NCBI GenBank assembly: GCA_016714605.1
Contig: JADKDL010000040.1
Span: 1-63,574, forward strand
Direction: 5' to 3'
DNA length: 63,574 nucleotides
Source: Bacteroidales bacterium
GTDB lineage: Bacteria > Bacteroidota > Bacteroidia > Bacteroidales > UBA1715
Shown here: positions 10,205 through 19,935 of the stretch, in pieces
Layout: each line of letters starts with the position of its first letter
How positions within the stretch are numbered: position 1 is the stretch's first letter
Translations under genes and position numbers: made by a program
The notes under the pieces: generated by a model
What the model was told of the DNA's origin: nothing
Databases searched by the model: none
The model's input: the letters and a program-made list of their open reading frames with translations, nothing else

Positions 10205-10816
10205 CTATTGTTCTATTACCTCATCACTGAAATGAGATTTTAGTCTTTCTGACATAACATTACAAATTTCATCCATATTGTTCGATTTTCCGGGTGTTGG
10301 TCTTTCTATTCCATATACTGATAATGGAAAATTCAATGGTTTCTGTACTGCCCATATCTCTTCATGTTTATCTGGGGGGAGAATCTGAACTGGGTCGCCT
10401 ACTGCTATCCAACTTATTGGTACGGTAGTGTTCTCGGGCAAAACGGTTTTTAAATGTACTACTCCATTAATTCTTACCTCAGAACCTGTTTTTAAAATTG
10501 CTCCATGAAAAACTGAAGCTCCTGTTGCAACAAATACATTATCTTCAAGTGTGCATCCGGCAAGGTGAGTGTTGGGACCAATCAAACAATTTGCTCCTAT
10601 TGTTACTTGATAATTATCGGTTCCTCTAATTACTGCATTTTCAAGTATAATGCAATTATCGCCAATTGAAATTGGACTACTCTCTGCTATTATCTGAGCA
10701 CCAAACATTATCCTAACATTCTTTCCAATTTTAACTTCTCCACAAATCACCGCGTTTGGTGCTATAAAAGAAGATGCATCAATTGTAGGTTCTTTATCTA
10801 GATGTTTTAATATCAT
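10205..10816 (-). CDS. Left-handed beta-helix (hexapeptide) protein, gamma-carbonic-anhydrase-like
   Basis: A 203-residue protein made of hexapeptide repeats (IAPNAVICGEVKIGKNVRI, ISIGDNCIILENAVIRG, VTIGANCLIGPNTHLAG, DNVFVATGASVFHGA). Three histidines in the helix (NTHLAG, VFHGA, VVHLKT) sit where gamma-carbonic anhydrases and PaaY-type proteins bind metal, so a trimeric metal enzyme is plausible; an acyltransferase is the alternative. The last 40 residues are a non-repeat tail. It is the last gene before the left part of the array loses its repeats. The start at 10816 is the only good ATG. Confidence 0.75.
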   Translation of the reverse strand: MILKHLDKEPTIDASSFIAPNAVICGEVKIGKNVRIMFGAQIIAESSPISIGDNCIILENAVIRGTDNYQVTIGANCLIGPNTHLAGCTLEDNVFVATGASVFHGAILKTGSEVRINGVVHLKTVLPENTTVPISWIAVGDPVQILPPDKHEEIWAVQKPLNFPLSVYGIERPTPGKSNNMDEICNVMSERLKSHFSDEVIEQ

Positions 10817-10903
10817 AAAAAAAGTTAATTTTTTAAATAATATTTATTTGTTTCTGTTTGGTTTTATTCATACTGTCGTCCGTTATTTCTCGGATTTTTT
10901 AAG

Positions 10904-11651
10904 TCAATCCAAAACACATGAACTTTTTTCGGTTTGTTCAATTTGTCCATTTTTGTTTTCATCTAATTGTGCAAAAACATACATGAAATCATTAGCACAA
11001 TCATATTCAGAACTAATTACAGAATAGTCTGACGGAACAAGATTCTGCTTGTTGGAACCATCTAAATCAAAGACATAGAAACGTCTCAAATCGTTCTGGT
11101 TTATAAATCCATCTTTATTAGAGTCCTCGTCATAGGCGGAAATCATATAATAATTTCTTTTAACTGGAATGTTAAATAATGTATCGTGAGAAAAAGCTGG
11201 GAAATACAGTGTTTTTATAAGTACCGTTTTCGCAAATAGCAATTTTTGTGTTTGTGTCTTTACATTTTCAATGATACATTAAAAAATTAAATCCATATAC
11301 GGCTTGCAATCCGGGCATGAAATTATAATTCCATTGGTTGCCTTCGCTCTGTCCTAATTCAGTATAATTACTGTAAAAATTATTACTGCCGGTATAATAG
11401 CTCCCTTCGCTTATATTATAATTTAATTTGTAAATCGTGGTTAACCGATATTCGGGAAAAGCAGTAAGTAAAACACTAGTTGGACGGGTCAAAATTTTAT
11501 TTGAATCTTGAGTAATTCCTTCAATTTCAATATCATCTGTAACCACAGACACAGGACTTACTGAAAAACCAGACTCAGTATTTTTATTTTTCGAACAACT
11601 AATAAAAGTAATTAATAGAATGGAGATTGCGAATAAACGAAAAGTTATCAT
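10904..11651 (-). pseudogene. Lipoprotein with EF-hand-like loops, frameshifted
   Basis: The first frame (11268-11651) has a lipoprotein signal with Cys19 (LLITFISCSK) and continues to FMPGLQAVYGFNF. It then stops, while the next frame (10904-11242 and upstream to about 11275) carries on as IENVKTQTQKLLFAKT. The second part contains two calcium-loop-like segments, DEDSNKDGFINQNDL and DENKNGQIEQTE, matching the dockerin/EF-hand pattern DxDxDG. One single-base indel near 11270-11280 splits it. The restored protein would be about 248 residues, anchored in a membrane. Function unknown. Confidence 0.6.
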
Positions 11652-11804
11652 AATTAAATATTTATCAATTTTTTATAATTGTTTGTTTGGTCAGATTTCA
11701 GGCAAATAATGCAAACAGAAATTTCATATAAAACCTCACAAATTAAATCATATTTTTTTGTATTTATGAGGTTCCTCAACAAAATTTTATTTACAGAACG
11801 ACAA

Positions 11805-12335
11805 CTAAAATTCATTTTTCAATATATTTAAACCCTCGTCCCAAATTCCATATCCGGAAGAAGAGTTTATATGTCCGGCATTACCGATAAAAATGAGTTT
11901 ACTCCCCCAGTTTTCGGCAAAGGTTTGTATTTTTTCTACAGTGGCCCAATTGTCATTAGTACTGGCAACAAGTATTGATGGGAAGGGTAATTTTAAAATA
12001 GGTATTGGTGTAAAGCTTTCGAATCCGAAATCTTGCCATGGATTCTCAACATCAGGCGGGGCAACAATCATAGCTCCTTTTATTTTAGTTTTATATCGAA
12101 GCGCCCAGTGTGCTATGGCTATTCCACCTAGACTATGAGCTACTAAAATAACGGTTTCGGGCTTATATTGACGTATGGTTTTGTTTATGTTTTCTACCCA
12201 ATCGTTACAAATAGGACTGTCCCAACTTTTTTGTTGAATTCTAATGCAATTAGGAAGTTTTTCTTCAAAATATGTTTGCCAATGCTCTGATTCTGAATTT
12301 CCATATCCGGGTATGATTAGATAATTTGTTTCCAT
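11805..12335 (-). CDS. RBBP9/YdeN-family alpha/beta hydrolase
   Basis: A 176-residue single-domain serine hydrolase. The start METNYLIIPGYGNSESEHW is typical of the RBBP9/YdeN family, so I chose the ATG at 12335 over the one ten codons upstream. The nucleophile is Ser68 in AHSLGG; a likely acid is in ASTNDNWATV and the catalytic His is in GNAGHINSSSG. No signal peptide, so cytoplasmic. Natural substrate is unknown for most members. It is not bounded by the cassette repeat and lies between the EF-hand lipoprotein relic and the carbohydrate esterase, on the same strand as both. Confidence 0.85.
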   Translation of the reverse strand: METNYLIIPGYGNSESEHWQTYFEEKLPNCIRIQQKSWDSPICNDWVENINKTIRQYKPETVILVAHSLGGIAIAHWALRYKTKIKGAMIVAPPDVENPWQDFGFESFTPIPILKLPFPSILVASTNDNWATVEKIQTFAENWGSKLIFIGNAGHINSSSGYGIWDEGLNILKNEF

Positions 12336-12516
12336 TTTTTTTATTGTAAAATTAGGAAAACTCAAACCACATTTTATAATCTCAATTGAAATAATTATTA
12401 AATATTAATTTTAGATCTTCTAGCATAGTTCATTGCTTTGGGTTTTTACTAATAGTTCATATAATATTGATAAAATAGTATATTGTTCCTGTGCATGTTA
12501 TAGTTACATTACAAAT

Positions 12517-12550
12517 AAAAAGGGAATTCAATAAATTGAATTCCCTTTTT
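12517..12550 (-). terminator. Rho-independent terminator after the esterase gene
   Basis: A perfect 16-bp inverted repeat (AAAAAGGGAATTCAAT, 12517-12532; complement 12535-12550) with a 2-base loop and T-runs in both directions. It lies 25 bases after the stop of the minus-strand esterase gene and can act on both strands. Confidence 0.9.
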
Positions 12551-12575
12551 ATCACATATTATTTCTAAAACAAAA

Positions 12576-14765
12576 TTATCTCACTATCCAATCCAAATTA
12601 CAATCACTTGTTACCTTAATCAAATAACCTTCGCCCCAGGTAAGTTTCATGAGTGAATTCAATGCAGGTATTGTGTTGCTTTTGAGCCAGAAAGAGTCTA
12701 AATCTTTAACCGTTTCAGTATATTGCCAAACACTTGAGAGTGCTTTAGCAATATCTGTACTACCTTCTATTGGGCAGCCTATGAGGTTCCATCCTTTTTT
12801 CAAGAGAATTGATACAGGTGCATTGATAACCGAAATTGTAACAGATGCTGTTGCTTTAGAACCGTTGCTATCTGTTGCTTCAACCTCAATAGTATATATA
12901 CCAGCACTGAATCCGCTCAGACTGTAAGAATAAGGAGCTGTAACGTCTGTGTTCTTTAGTGTTTCTGCAACACTGAAGGTAACCGAACTTATTGTTGCTT
13001 CTGTTGCAGTTGCTATTGTAGTAATATCAATAGTTTGAGCGGTTGTAAATTGGCTGTTTGCTTCAGGTGTTACAATACTTATGGTTGGTGCAACAGCTTC
13101 CGATGCAAAAGACATATAATTAAGATTCACATAGTCGGTAGTTCCAATGGTAAGACGAAGTATGTGTTTACCTGCTGTAAGTGTTACTTTGGTTTTTACG
13201 TCTTCCCAAACTTGCCAACCTGTGGTGTTTGGAATGGCTATGTTACTAGCAATAGTTGTTCCGTCTGATGAAAGAGATACGGTTCTACCAGTTCCATTAC
13301 AAGCTGCTCTGAATGTAAGTTCGTATTCTCCTGCTGCTGCTACATTTACGGTATATTCCAACCATTCTCCTGCTGTTGCATAACCAATATTGTATCCGGT
13401 GCCAGCATCGGTACAGTCTTCAATGTCTACATCTTCGTCGAGTCGGAATTCTGCACCACCAGTGTTGTCTGCTGCATTATCTAGATATGCTACATTATTT
13501 CCTCCAACATCGTAGTGTTCAAATTCTATTTTTCCCGGTATAGTGTGTACTTTACCGTTGTATGCTGCTTGTGCTTGTGAAACTTTAATCTCTAAACATG
13601 TTTGTGCTGTTTCATTATTTGAATTTGTTGCTTTTACACAAATAGATTGTGTACCAACAGATACATTTGACCATGAGTATGTATAAGGGGCAGTAACATC
13701 TTCGCCGAGCAATGTTGTTCCATTGAAGAATTGTACTTTTGTAATAGTCCCAACGGTTGTAGTTGCTGTAGCTGCTATTTCTATGTTTGCAGGTGCTTCA
13801 AAAGAAGTGTTAATCGTTGGACTTGTAATTGAAAGGCTAATGTTTTTAGGAATACCGTTACATTTCGCTTCTCTCGCAGCATTTAAGAACGACACCATTT
13901 TTGCAAAGTTGGTTGCGGTGTGAACATTTGAATAGTGTCCGCCTCCGGGTATTTCAACATATTCGCTCTGCACACCCGCTGCTTTTAAGTCATTATTTAG
14001 GTTAACACTTGCACAATAAGGCACAACATTGTCTGATGTTCCGTGAAAAATCAAGAATGGAGGGTCTGTTTTATCTATGTAGGTTTTTGGTTCCAACATA
14101 GCGGCGTTATCGGTACATACTTTTATTGCACAACCTAAGATTGCAGAGCCTGGAGAATCTGCTGCTCCATGTGTAGTTGTGTTTCCACATATATCCATCT
14201 GGAGTAAATATTTTGGTCCAAACCAGTCGCAAACGGCATCTACCGAACTGCTAAATGCTGTGTTTGTTCCTAGTGTTCCTTCAATATTCATAGTGGTACT
14301 ACCAACAGTGAATGATTTTACATTTCTTGTAACACCTGCAATTCCTGATAAATGTCCGCCCGAAGAACTACCCGACATAGCTACAAAACAGGTATCAAAT
14401 TTATACTTTGCTGAATTGGCTTTCACAAAACGAATAGCTGCTTTTACATCATTGATTTGTGCCGGCCACTTTGCATCGCTGCTTGAGCGGTGGTTAATAC
14501 TTACTACTGCATAACCAGCTGTTAGGAGTGCTGCTCCTACGGTACTCATATCTGAGGTTTTTGAATTGTTGCTCTGCCATGCACTACCATAAATATAAAT
14601 AACTACCGGATACGATTCTTTTACTGCTTGTGGCAAATAAATATCGCAATTGTGGTAAACTTGTCCGTCGCCTACATAGTTTACATCCGTCCATTTCTGA
14701 GAGGTCTGCTGACTGTATATTGTAATACTCAACAGTGTTAAAATTAATAAAACAATCTTTTTCAT
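12576..14765 (-). CDS. Secreted carbohydrate esterase with CBM6 and WNLIG-type C-terminal domain
   Basis: 729 residues. Signal peptide 1-18; alpha/beta hydrolase about 25-300 with nucleophile Ser134 in SGSSSGGH, an acid in HGTSDNVVP and His in PGGGHYSN. The fold resembles Bacteroidota acetyl/feruloyl esterases. It is followed by an Ig-like domain (about 310-395), CBM6 (about 405-555, with AGEWLEYTVNVAAAGEYELT), a second Ig-like domain (560-650) and a C-terminal module starting LLKKGWNLIGCPIEG. The last three domains are shared with the xylanase at 30515 and the esterase at 33269. Likely role: removing acetyl or feruloyl groups from xylan outside the cell. It is divergent from the hybrid regulator. 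Confidence 0.85.
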   Translation of the reverse strand: MKKIVLLILTLLSITIYSQQTSQKWTDVNYVGDGQVYHNCDIYLPQAVKESYPVVIYIYGSAWQSNNSKTSDMSTVGAALLTAGYAVVSINHRSSSDAKWPAQINDVKAAIRFVKANSAKYKFDTCFVAMSGSSSGGHLSGIAGVTRNVKSFTVGSTTMNIEGTLGTNTAFSSSVDAVCDWFGPKYLLQMDICGNTTTHGAADSPGSAILGCAIKVCTDNAAMLEPKTYIDKTDPPFLIFHGTSDNVVPYCASVNLNNDLKAAGVQSEYVEIPGGGHYSNVHTATNFAKMVSFLNAAREAKCNGIPKNISLSITSPTINTSFEAPANIEIAATATTTVGTITKVQFFNGTTLLGEDVTAPYTYSWSNVSVGTQSICVKATNSNNETAQTCLEIKVSQAQAAYNGKVHTIPGKIEFEHYDVGGNNVAYLDNAADNTGGAEFRLDEDVDIEDCTDAGTGYNIGYATAGEWLEYTVNVAAAGEYELTFRAACNGTGRTVSLSSDGTTIASNIAIPNTTGWQVWEDVKTKVTLTAGKHILRLTIGTTDYVNLNYMSFASEAVAPTISIVTPEANSQFTTAQTIDITTIATATEATISSVTFSVAETLKNTDVTAPYSYSLSGFSAGIYTIEVEATDSNGSKATASVTISVINAPVSILLKKGWNLIGCPIEGSTDIAKALSSVWQYTETVKDLDSFWLKSNTIPALNSLMKLTWGEGYLIKVTSDCNLDWIVR

Positions 14766-15313
14766 AGTACGTTAATTTGAAAATGTGTTAATTTGAAAAT
14801 GAGATAATTTGAGAATTTGAAAATTAATTCCGTGTTATTCTATTTTATCCCGAGGCGTTGCCGTCGGGCTGATTTAAGTTGGGCTTTTAGCCTGATAAAA
14901 CGTTTATTGCTCTGATTTTAATTAATTATTTAAAAATTATGATTAAATGAACTATTCAAAAGTACGTTCTTTATAAATGCTTCATAATCATTATTTGTTG
15001 CAAGATAGGAGTCAAATTGTTGAATGGAAAAATGTGATGTTTTCTGAGATATTTGGAACATTTTTGCACAATCTCGAAACAGTTTTACATACTCGACAAC
15101 GTAATAAATTTCTATATTTTGATTGTTAATTTAGTATCAGTAAATAAAACATTGTATTATCTAAGAAGCTATGAGCTCAAGCAACTGTGGGCAATTGGAC
15201 AAATAGCTTTATACTAATGAAACAAATTAGAGAATAATGTTAAAAATTGTTCCATTTTAGATGGGAAAAGCATTTAAAGATTTTATCTTTTTACAAGAAT
15301 TAGAAATGAACTT
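14766..15313. promoter_or_regulatory. Divergent intergenic region with candidate regulator sites
   Basis: This 548-bp gap lies between the esterase (minus) and the hybrid regulator (plus). GGAACATTTT (15055-15064) and GAAACAGTTT (15076-15085) form a direct repeat with 21-bp spacing. Two more matches to GRAACANWTT are at 15219-15228 (GAAACAAATT) and, on the minus strand, at 15244-15253. A similar 22-bp-spaced pair lies upstream of the GH10 gene. Next to the esterase start is an AATTTGAAAATG-type leader repeat (14773-14825). Role as binding sites is inference. Confidence 0.45.
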
Positions 15314-18300
15314 ATGAGAATATTTTATATACTGTTGTGCTTGCTGGTTGCTGATATGCACGTTCTTTCAAATAATTGCCTCCCGCACATTATAAATTAC
15401 TCTACTGCCGATGGCTTGTCGCACAATTCTATAAATTGTATGTACGAGGACTCGAAAGGTTTTCTGTGGGTTGGAACTTCTTGCGGATTGAATAGATTTG
15501 ACGGTTATTCGTTTAAAACATTTTTTAAAAATGATGACGATAGTTTGTCTTTTCCGGGCTTAAATATTGAAGATATTGTTGAAGATAGACTTGGTAAAAT
15601 ATGGATAAGCTGTGAGGAAGGGGTTTTCTGCTACAATCCAAAATACGAGGTTTTCGAGAAGATGAATTTGTTTGAAGTCGACGGAAATATAGGTGCAAGG
15701 AAATTGTGCATCGATGACGAGGGTTTTGTTTGGACCATTGTGAAAAACAATTATCTGGTAAAACTTTATGCCGATGAGAATCCGGTTAAAATGCTCATTA
15801 ACATAGATTCTCTTATAAAATCAAAAGAAAACCACGACTATTTTCAGATAAACTTTATAGATGGTTATTTTTGGATAAGTGGCACAAATGGACTGCTTCG
15901 GTTCAACAAGAAAAATCAGGAAACGATAAAAGTTATCTATGACCGTGCCGACCTGTGGAACTCTCGGAAAATTAAGAAAGGTGGCACGAATGAGATCTTG
16001 ATGGTTGTGGGAGACATTGGCATTTATAGCATAAACACAAAAACGCTACAACAAACGCTGTTTAAAAAGGAAGCTTTATATAATGATAAATTTAAACTCT
16101 CGCTCATCTCTGATGTTGAGTTTTCGGCAGACAGTTCACGGATAGTTGGCGGTTTTCCGGGTTTGTTTTCGGTTGCGAGTGATGGCAGTATTTGTAGGTT
16201 CAATAACGCTGCAAATCAATCGGCCAATTTCGACAAAATGATTGTAACCGCACTTTATAAAGATGCTCACAACAATATCTGGGTTGGGACACTGTATGAT
16301 GGCTTGTATGTGATAAATACTCAGGCTAAGGCATTTCAGCATTACACCCTCAATTTTGAAGATTACAAAGGACTACATGCCCGAAAAATATTCGTTACCG
16401 ACAGTAAAATATTCACCTGCAATTTGCACGGTGCTTTCTCCATAGATAAGCGAACCGGAGAAACAACAACCATAACCGAGACCCCAACCTATTCAGTTTC
16501 TGAGAATCCGATAAATAAGAATGAGATAATCTTCTATTCTAGTTCCCAGATGTTCATCTACAACATAAAGACAGAAAAGCTGCAATTGCACAAGAGCAAA
16601 GGCCCAATACAAGATAGTTATGTCGATTCGAGAGGTATTATTTGGATAATGCACTGGAGCGAAATTATTGAAGGGTATGATATTAAGAACGACACTTCAT
16701 ATTTTATTAATATAGATAATTCGACATCAGAAAACAACTTTGTGTTTACCATGCTTGAAGATAAGGATACCTCGCTTTGGCTTGGCACCTACGGGGCAGG
16801 AATGATACATGTTATGAATCCGCTTTCTAAAATGCCTATAATAAAGCACTATTCGTCAAAAAAAGGTGAGAATTCAATAAGTCACAATGTTGTATTAAGT
16901 TTGTATGACGATGGCAACGGTGTGCTTTGGATAGGTACAAACGGTGGCGGATTGAATAGATTCGACAAAAACACTGAAACCTTTGAAATATTCACAAAAA
17001 AGAATGGATTGCAATCGAACCTGATTGGGGCAATACATGCCGACAATGAGAAAAATATTTGGTTTGTATCTACGGTTCTGAGTAAATGGGATGCGGTGAA
17101 TAAAACATTCTCGCATTTTGGATCTATAGAAGGGGTGCAAAGTAAATATTTCACCGGAGCTATTGTTAAAGACCAACATGGTGTGCTTTACATTGGCGAC
17201 GACCGCGGAATACTTGCCTTTGACCCTGCAAACGTGAAACGTGAAACACTCCTGAAAACACCCATTATAACCAACATAAAATTGTTTGGCAATACCATTT
17301 TGGCAAGGCAGAAATATGGTGAAACGGTACCTTTTCCGGTTTCTATTGAATATACCGACACCATTACGCTTCCTTATAATTTAAACGCTCTGTCGCTATC
17401 GTTTTCTAGTCTTAATAGTATCAACGATAAGAGTTTGATATACGCCTATAAAATGGATGGGGTGAAGGATGAATGGTACAAAATATCGGGCGATGATAGG
17501 ACAATTTCCTTTGCGGGAATGCAACCGGGAACGTACACATTACATATCAAGACCAGTTACGATGAACTGGTGTGGAGCGAGGTGAAAACGCTGCACATTA
17601 TCATCAGTCCGCCGTGGTGGAGTACGTGGTGGTTTCGGTTGGTGTTGATTCTTACGCTTTCTTGCATTGTTGCTCTTATTGTAGTTTACCGTTTTATTGC
17701 GATAAAGAAAATAAACAAACAGTTGGAACTGAAGGTGAAGGAACGTACTGCAAGTTTGGAACAAAGCAACGAGCTATTGGAAGAAAACCAGATAATTGTG
17801 GAGGTTAAAAATGCACAATTGAGCGAATCTATGCTTGCAAAAGATAAATTGCTAAGCGTAATAGCTCACGATTTTAAGAATGCGCTCTCGGGCATAATGG
17901 GAATGGCTACGGTGGTGCAGAATGAGGGAAAGAAAATCAATTCTGAGAAGATTAGCAAATTCAGTCAATCAATTTTTACCTCGTCAAATTCGGTTATAAA
18001 CCAAATGAAGACCCTGCTCGACTGGGCTCAAAGTCAGGATGCCAACCTAAAGGCAAAGCCGGTTGAAATTAATATTGAAATGATACTTGAAGATATCATT
18101 GAACTTGAAAAAGTGAATGCTGTAAATAAAAGTATTAAGATAACTACCCAGTCGGACTATACAATGAATGCCTGTGTTGACCCAAGAATGGCGAGTATGG
18201 CTTTTCGGAATATTCTCTCGAATGCAATTAAATATTCGCCCAAAAACAGCTCTATTATAATTATGATTCAGGAATTGGAAAACAGCATAGACACCACCTT

Positions 18301-19372
18301 TATTGATGCCGGTGCTGGCATAGAACAAGAAGTGGTTGATGCACTTTTCAACAATTCGGCACCAATCACCTCTAAACCCGGAACAGATAACGAAAGGGGG
18401 CAGGGTTTGGGACTGCGTTTGTGTAAAACATTCATAGAAAATAATGCTGGTACACTAAATATCTTAAATTTTGGGAAGGGCACAATATGCACCGTTTCAT
18501 TCCCGAAAGGAAATAAGAAAGCTACTAAAAAAAGTGCTATACAATTTGATACTATTGGCGATAATAAACTCAAACCAGCATCTGCCGAAACCTATACCAT
18601 ACTTATAATAGACGATGCCAAGGAAATTGTAGAATATATTGAAGATTCGCTTACGGGTACCTACAAAATAATAAAAGCACTTGACGGACAGGATGGCTTA
18701 AATATAGCCCAACAGATGTTGCCCGACTTGATACTCTGCGATAATAATCTGCCTTTTAAGAGTGGAATAGAAATTTGCAAGACCCTGAAAAATAGTTCGC
18801 TTACCAGTCATATACCCATTATAATAATCTCATCTTCTACCGACGAGGAGCTAAAAAACCTAGCCTACAGCAGTGGTGCAAACGATTTTATTGAGAAACC
18901 TTTCAACATATTGCATCTCACCAAAAAGGTAGAGACCCTGCTTACACTGGGTATTAAGATACGTGAAAAGCTACAGAAAGAGATAAACTCTACACAGCTC
19001 TTGCCCGAAAATTTCGACAACAAAATTATAAAGAAAGTTATAGATTTTGTGAATCAAAATATTTCTAATGAGCATCTGAGTACAAATATGGTAGCCGAAA
19101 ACATAGGCATAAGCAGAACACAGCTTTGGCGGATATTCAAAAATTCTATAGGCACATCGCTAAGCGACTATATTACCGAGCTACGGATGCAAAAGGCTTG
19201 GGAGATGCTGAAATCGGGCAGGTATAGGATAAATGAAATAGCGTTTGAGATAGGCTTCTCAGACCCACGCTATTTTACCCGAAGTTTTACAAAAAAGTAT
19301 GGTATTCCACCCACCGAATTTGCCGAGAACCACAACAAAGCAAGTAGTTTTTTGAAGAAGAAAAAGTTGTAG
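15314..19372 (+). CDS. Hybrid two-component system regulator (HTCS)
   Basis: 1352 residues combining sensor, kinase and DNA-binding output in one membrane protein. Signal peptide 1-19; two-propeller periplasmic sensor about 20-690 with repeats such as GFLWVGTSCGLNRFDGYSF and VLWIGTNGGGLNRFD; Y_Y_Y domain to about 765 (MQPGTYTLHIKT). One TM segment (WFRLVLILTLSCIVALIVV), then a coiled coil, histidine kinase with AHDFKNAL (His near 852) and NILSNAIKYSP, receiver with the phospho-Asp in LCDNNLP (near 1143), and AraC HTH about 1236-1345 (GFSDPRYFTRSF). HTCSs detect oligosaccharides and activate polysaccharide-use genes. Neighbours point to xylan. Confidence 0.95.
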   Translation: MRIFYILLCLLVADMHVLSNNCLPHIINYSTADGLSHNSINCMYEDSKGFLWVGTSCGLNRFDGYSFKTFFKNDDDSLSFPGLNIEDIVEDRLGKIWISCEEGVFCYNPKYEVFEKMNLFEVDGNIGARKLCIDDEGFVWTIVKNNYLVKLYADENPVKMLINIDSLIKSKENHDYFQINFIDGYFWISGTNGLLRFNKKNQETIKVIYDRADLWNSRKIKKGGTNEILMVVGDIGIYSINTKTLQQTLFKKEALYNDKFKLSLISDVEFSADSSRIVGGFPGLFSVASDGSICRFNNAANQSANFDKMIVTALYKDAHNNIWVGTLYDGLYVINTQAKAFQHYTLNFEDYKGLHARKIFVTDSKIFTCNLHGAFSIDKRTGETTTITETPTYSVSENPINKNEIIFYSSSQMFIYNIKTEKLQLHKSKGPIQDSYVDSRGIIWIMHWSEIIEGYDIKNDTSYFINIDNSTSENNFVFTMLEDKDTSLWLGTYGAGMIHVMNPLSKMPIIKHYSSKKGENSISHNVVLSLYDDGNGVLWIGTNGGGLNRFDKNTETFEIFTKKNGLQSNLIGAIHADNEKNIWFVSTVLSKWDAVNKTFSHFGSIEGVQSKYFTGAIVKDQHGVLYIGDDRGILAFDPANVKRETLLKTPIITNIKLFGNTILARQKYGETVPFPVSIEYTDTITLPYNLNALSLSFSSLNSINDKSLIYAYKMDGVKDEWYKISGDDRTISFAGMQPGTYTLHIKTSYDELVWSEVKTLHIIISPPWWSTWWFRLVLILTLSCIVALIVVYRFIAIKKINKQLELKVKERTASLEQSNELLEENQIIVEVKNAQLSESMLAKDKLLSVIAHDFKNALSGIMGMATVVQNEGKKINSEKISKFSQSIFTSSNSVINQMKTLLDWAQSQDANLKAKPVEINIEMILEDIIELEKVNAVNKSIKITTQSDYTMNACVDPRMASMAFRNILSNAIKYSPKNSSIIIMIQELENSIDTTFIDAGAGIEQEVVDALFNNSAPITSKPGTDNERGQGLGLRLCKTFIENNAGTLNILNFGKGTICTVSFPKGNKKATKKSAIQFDTIGDNKLKPASAETYTILIIDDAKEIVEYIEDSLTGTYKIIKALDGQDGLNIAQQMLPDLILCDNNLPFKSGIEICKTLKNSSLTSHIPIIIISSSTDEELKNLAYSSGANDFIEKPFNILHLTKKVETLLTLGIKIREKLQKEINSTQLLPENFDNKIIKKVIDFVNQNISNEHLSTNMVAENIGISRTQLWRIFKNSIGTSLSDYITELRMQKAWEMLKSGRYRINEIAFEIGFSDPRYFTRSFTKKYGIPPTEFAENHNKASSFLKKKKL

Positions 19373-19453
19373 TTGTCAATTTCTGACATTCTATACTTAC
19401 ATAATAGTCGAGGTTTTGGATTAGACAAGCCCCAATGTACTATATTTTGTAGC

Positions 19454-19500
19454 AGTCAAGCCCCGACTTATTATACTTATATAACAGTCGGGGTTTGACT
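19454..19500 (+). terminator. Terminator after the HTCS gene
   Basis: AGTCAAGCCCCGACT (19454-19468) pairs with AGTCGGGGTTTGACT (19486-19500), 15-bp arms with one mismatch, followed by TTTT. It is 82 bases after the stop codon. A weaker related sequence (GTCGAGGTTTTGG) lies just upstream. Confidence 0.8.
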
Positions 19501-19525
19501 TTTTGAATTTGGTAGTCGTTTCAAC

Positions 19526-19852
19526 ATTGCCAAAGCTCATTTCATAAATGCCAGAGCTTACTTTATGTTTGCCAAAGACTATTGTATAAACGCTAAAGCT
19601 TATTGCATAAATGCTAAAGGCTATTGCAACTTTGCCAAAGGCTATTGGAACTTATACGGAGGCTATTCCATAAGGTACGAAGCCTATTGTAACTTATTTG
19701 GTGGCTATTCCATAAAGTATGATGCTTATTGTAACTTATTTGGTGGCAGTTTTATAAATGTTGATGGTAGCTGCAAGTTATTTGTTGTTGGGTCTGATTA
19801 TAGCGAGGTTTTTTGCGTTCAAGTTGGTATAGTGCTCGGATGGTCAGGCTAA
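19526..19852 (+). repeat. Twelve 21-bp tandem repeats in an open frame, plus tail
   Basis: Twelve 21-bp units (19526-19777) encode seven-residue steps such as NAKAYCI, NAKGYCN, FAKGYWN, LYGGYSI, LFGGYSI, then a tail ending at TAA 19850-19852. An ATG exists at 19565 (MFAKDYCINAKAY), giving 95 codons, but the open frame already starts upstream within the repeats. The last units and tail match 7269-7391 closely, including the distal GGTCAGGCTAAAAGCC. Units change gradually from an AK type to an FGG type, so the 42-bp unit at 7017 is probably a doubled 21-bp unit. Whether it is translated is open. Confidence 0.75.
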
Positions 19853-19935
19853 AAGCCTTACTTTATAAAAGAATTTGGGGTTTGGGTTGCAAACCCTAAC
19901 CAACGAGAGTTGCAAACCCAAACCAGCGAGAGAAT

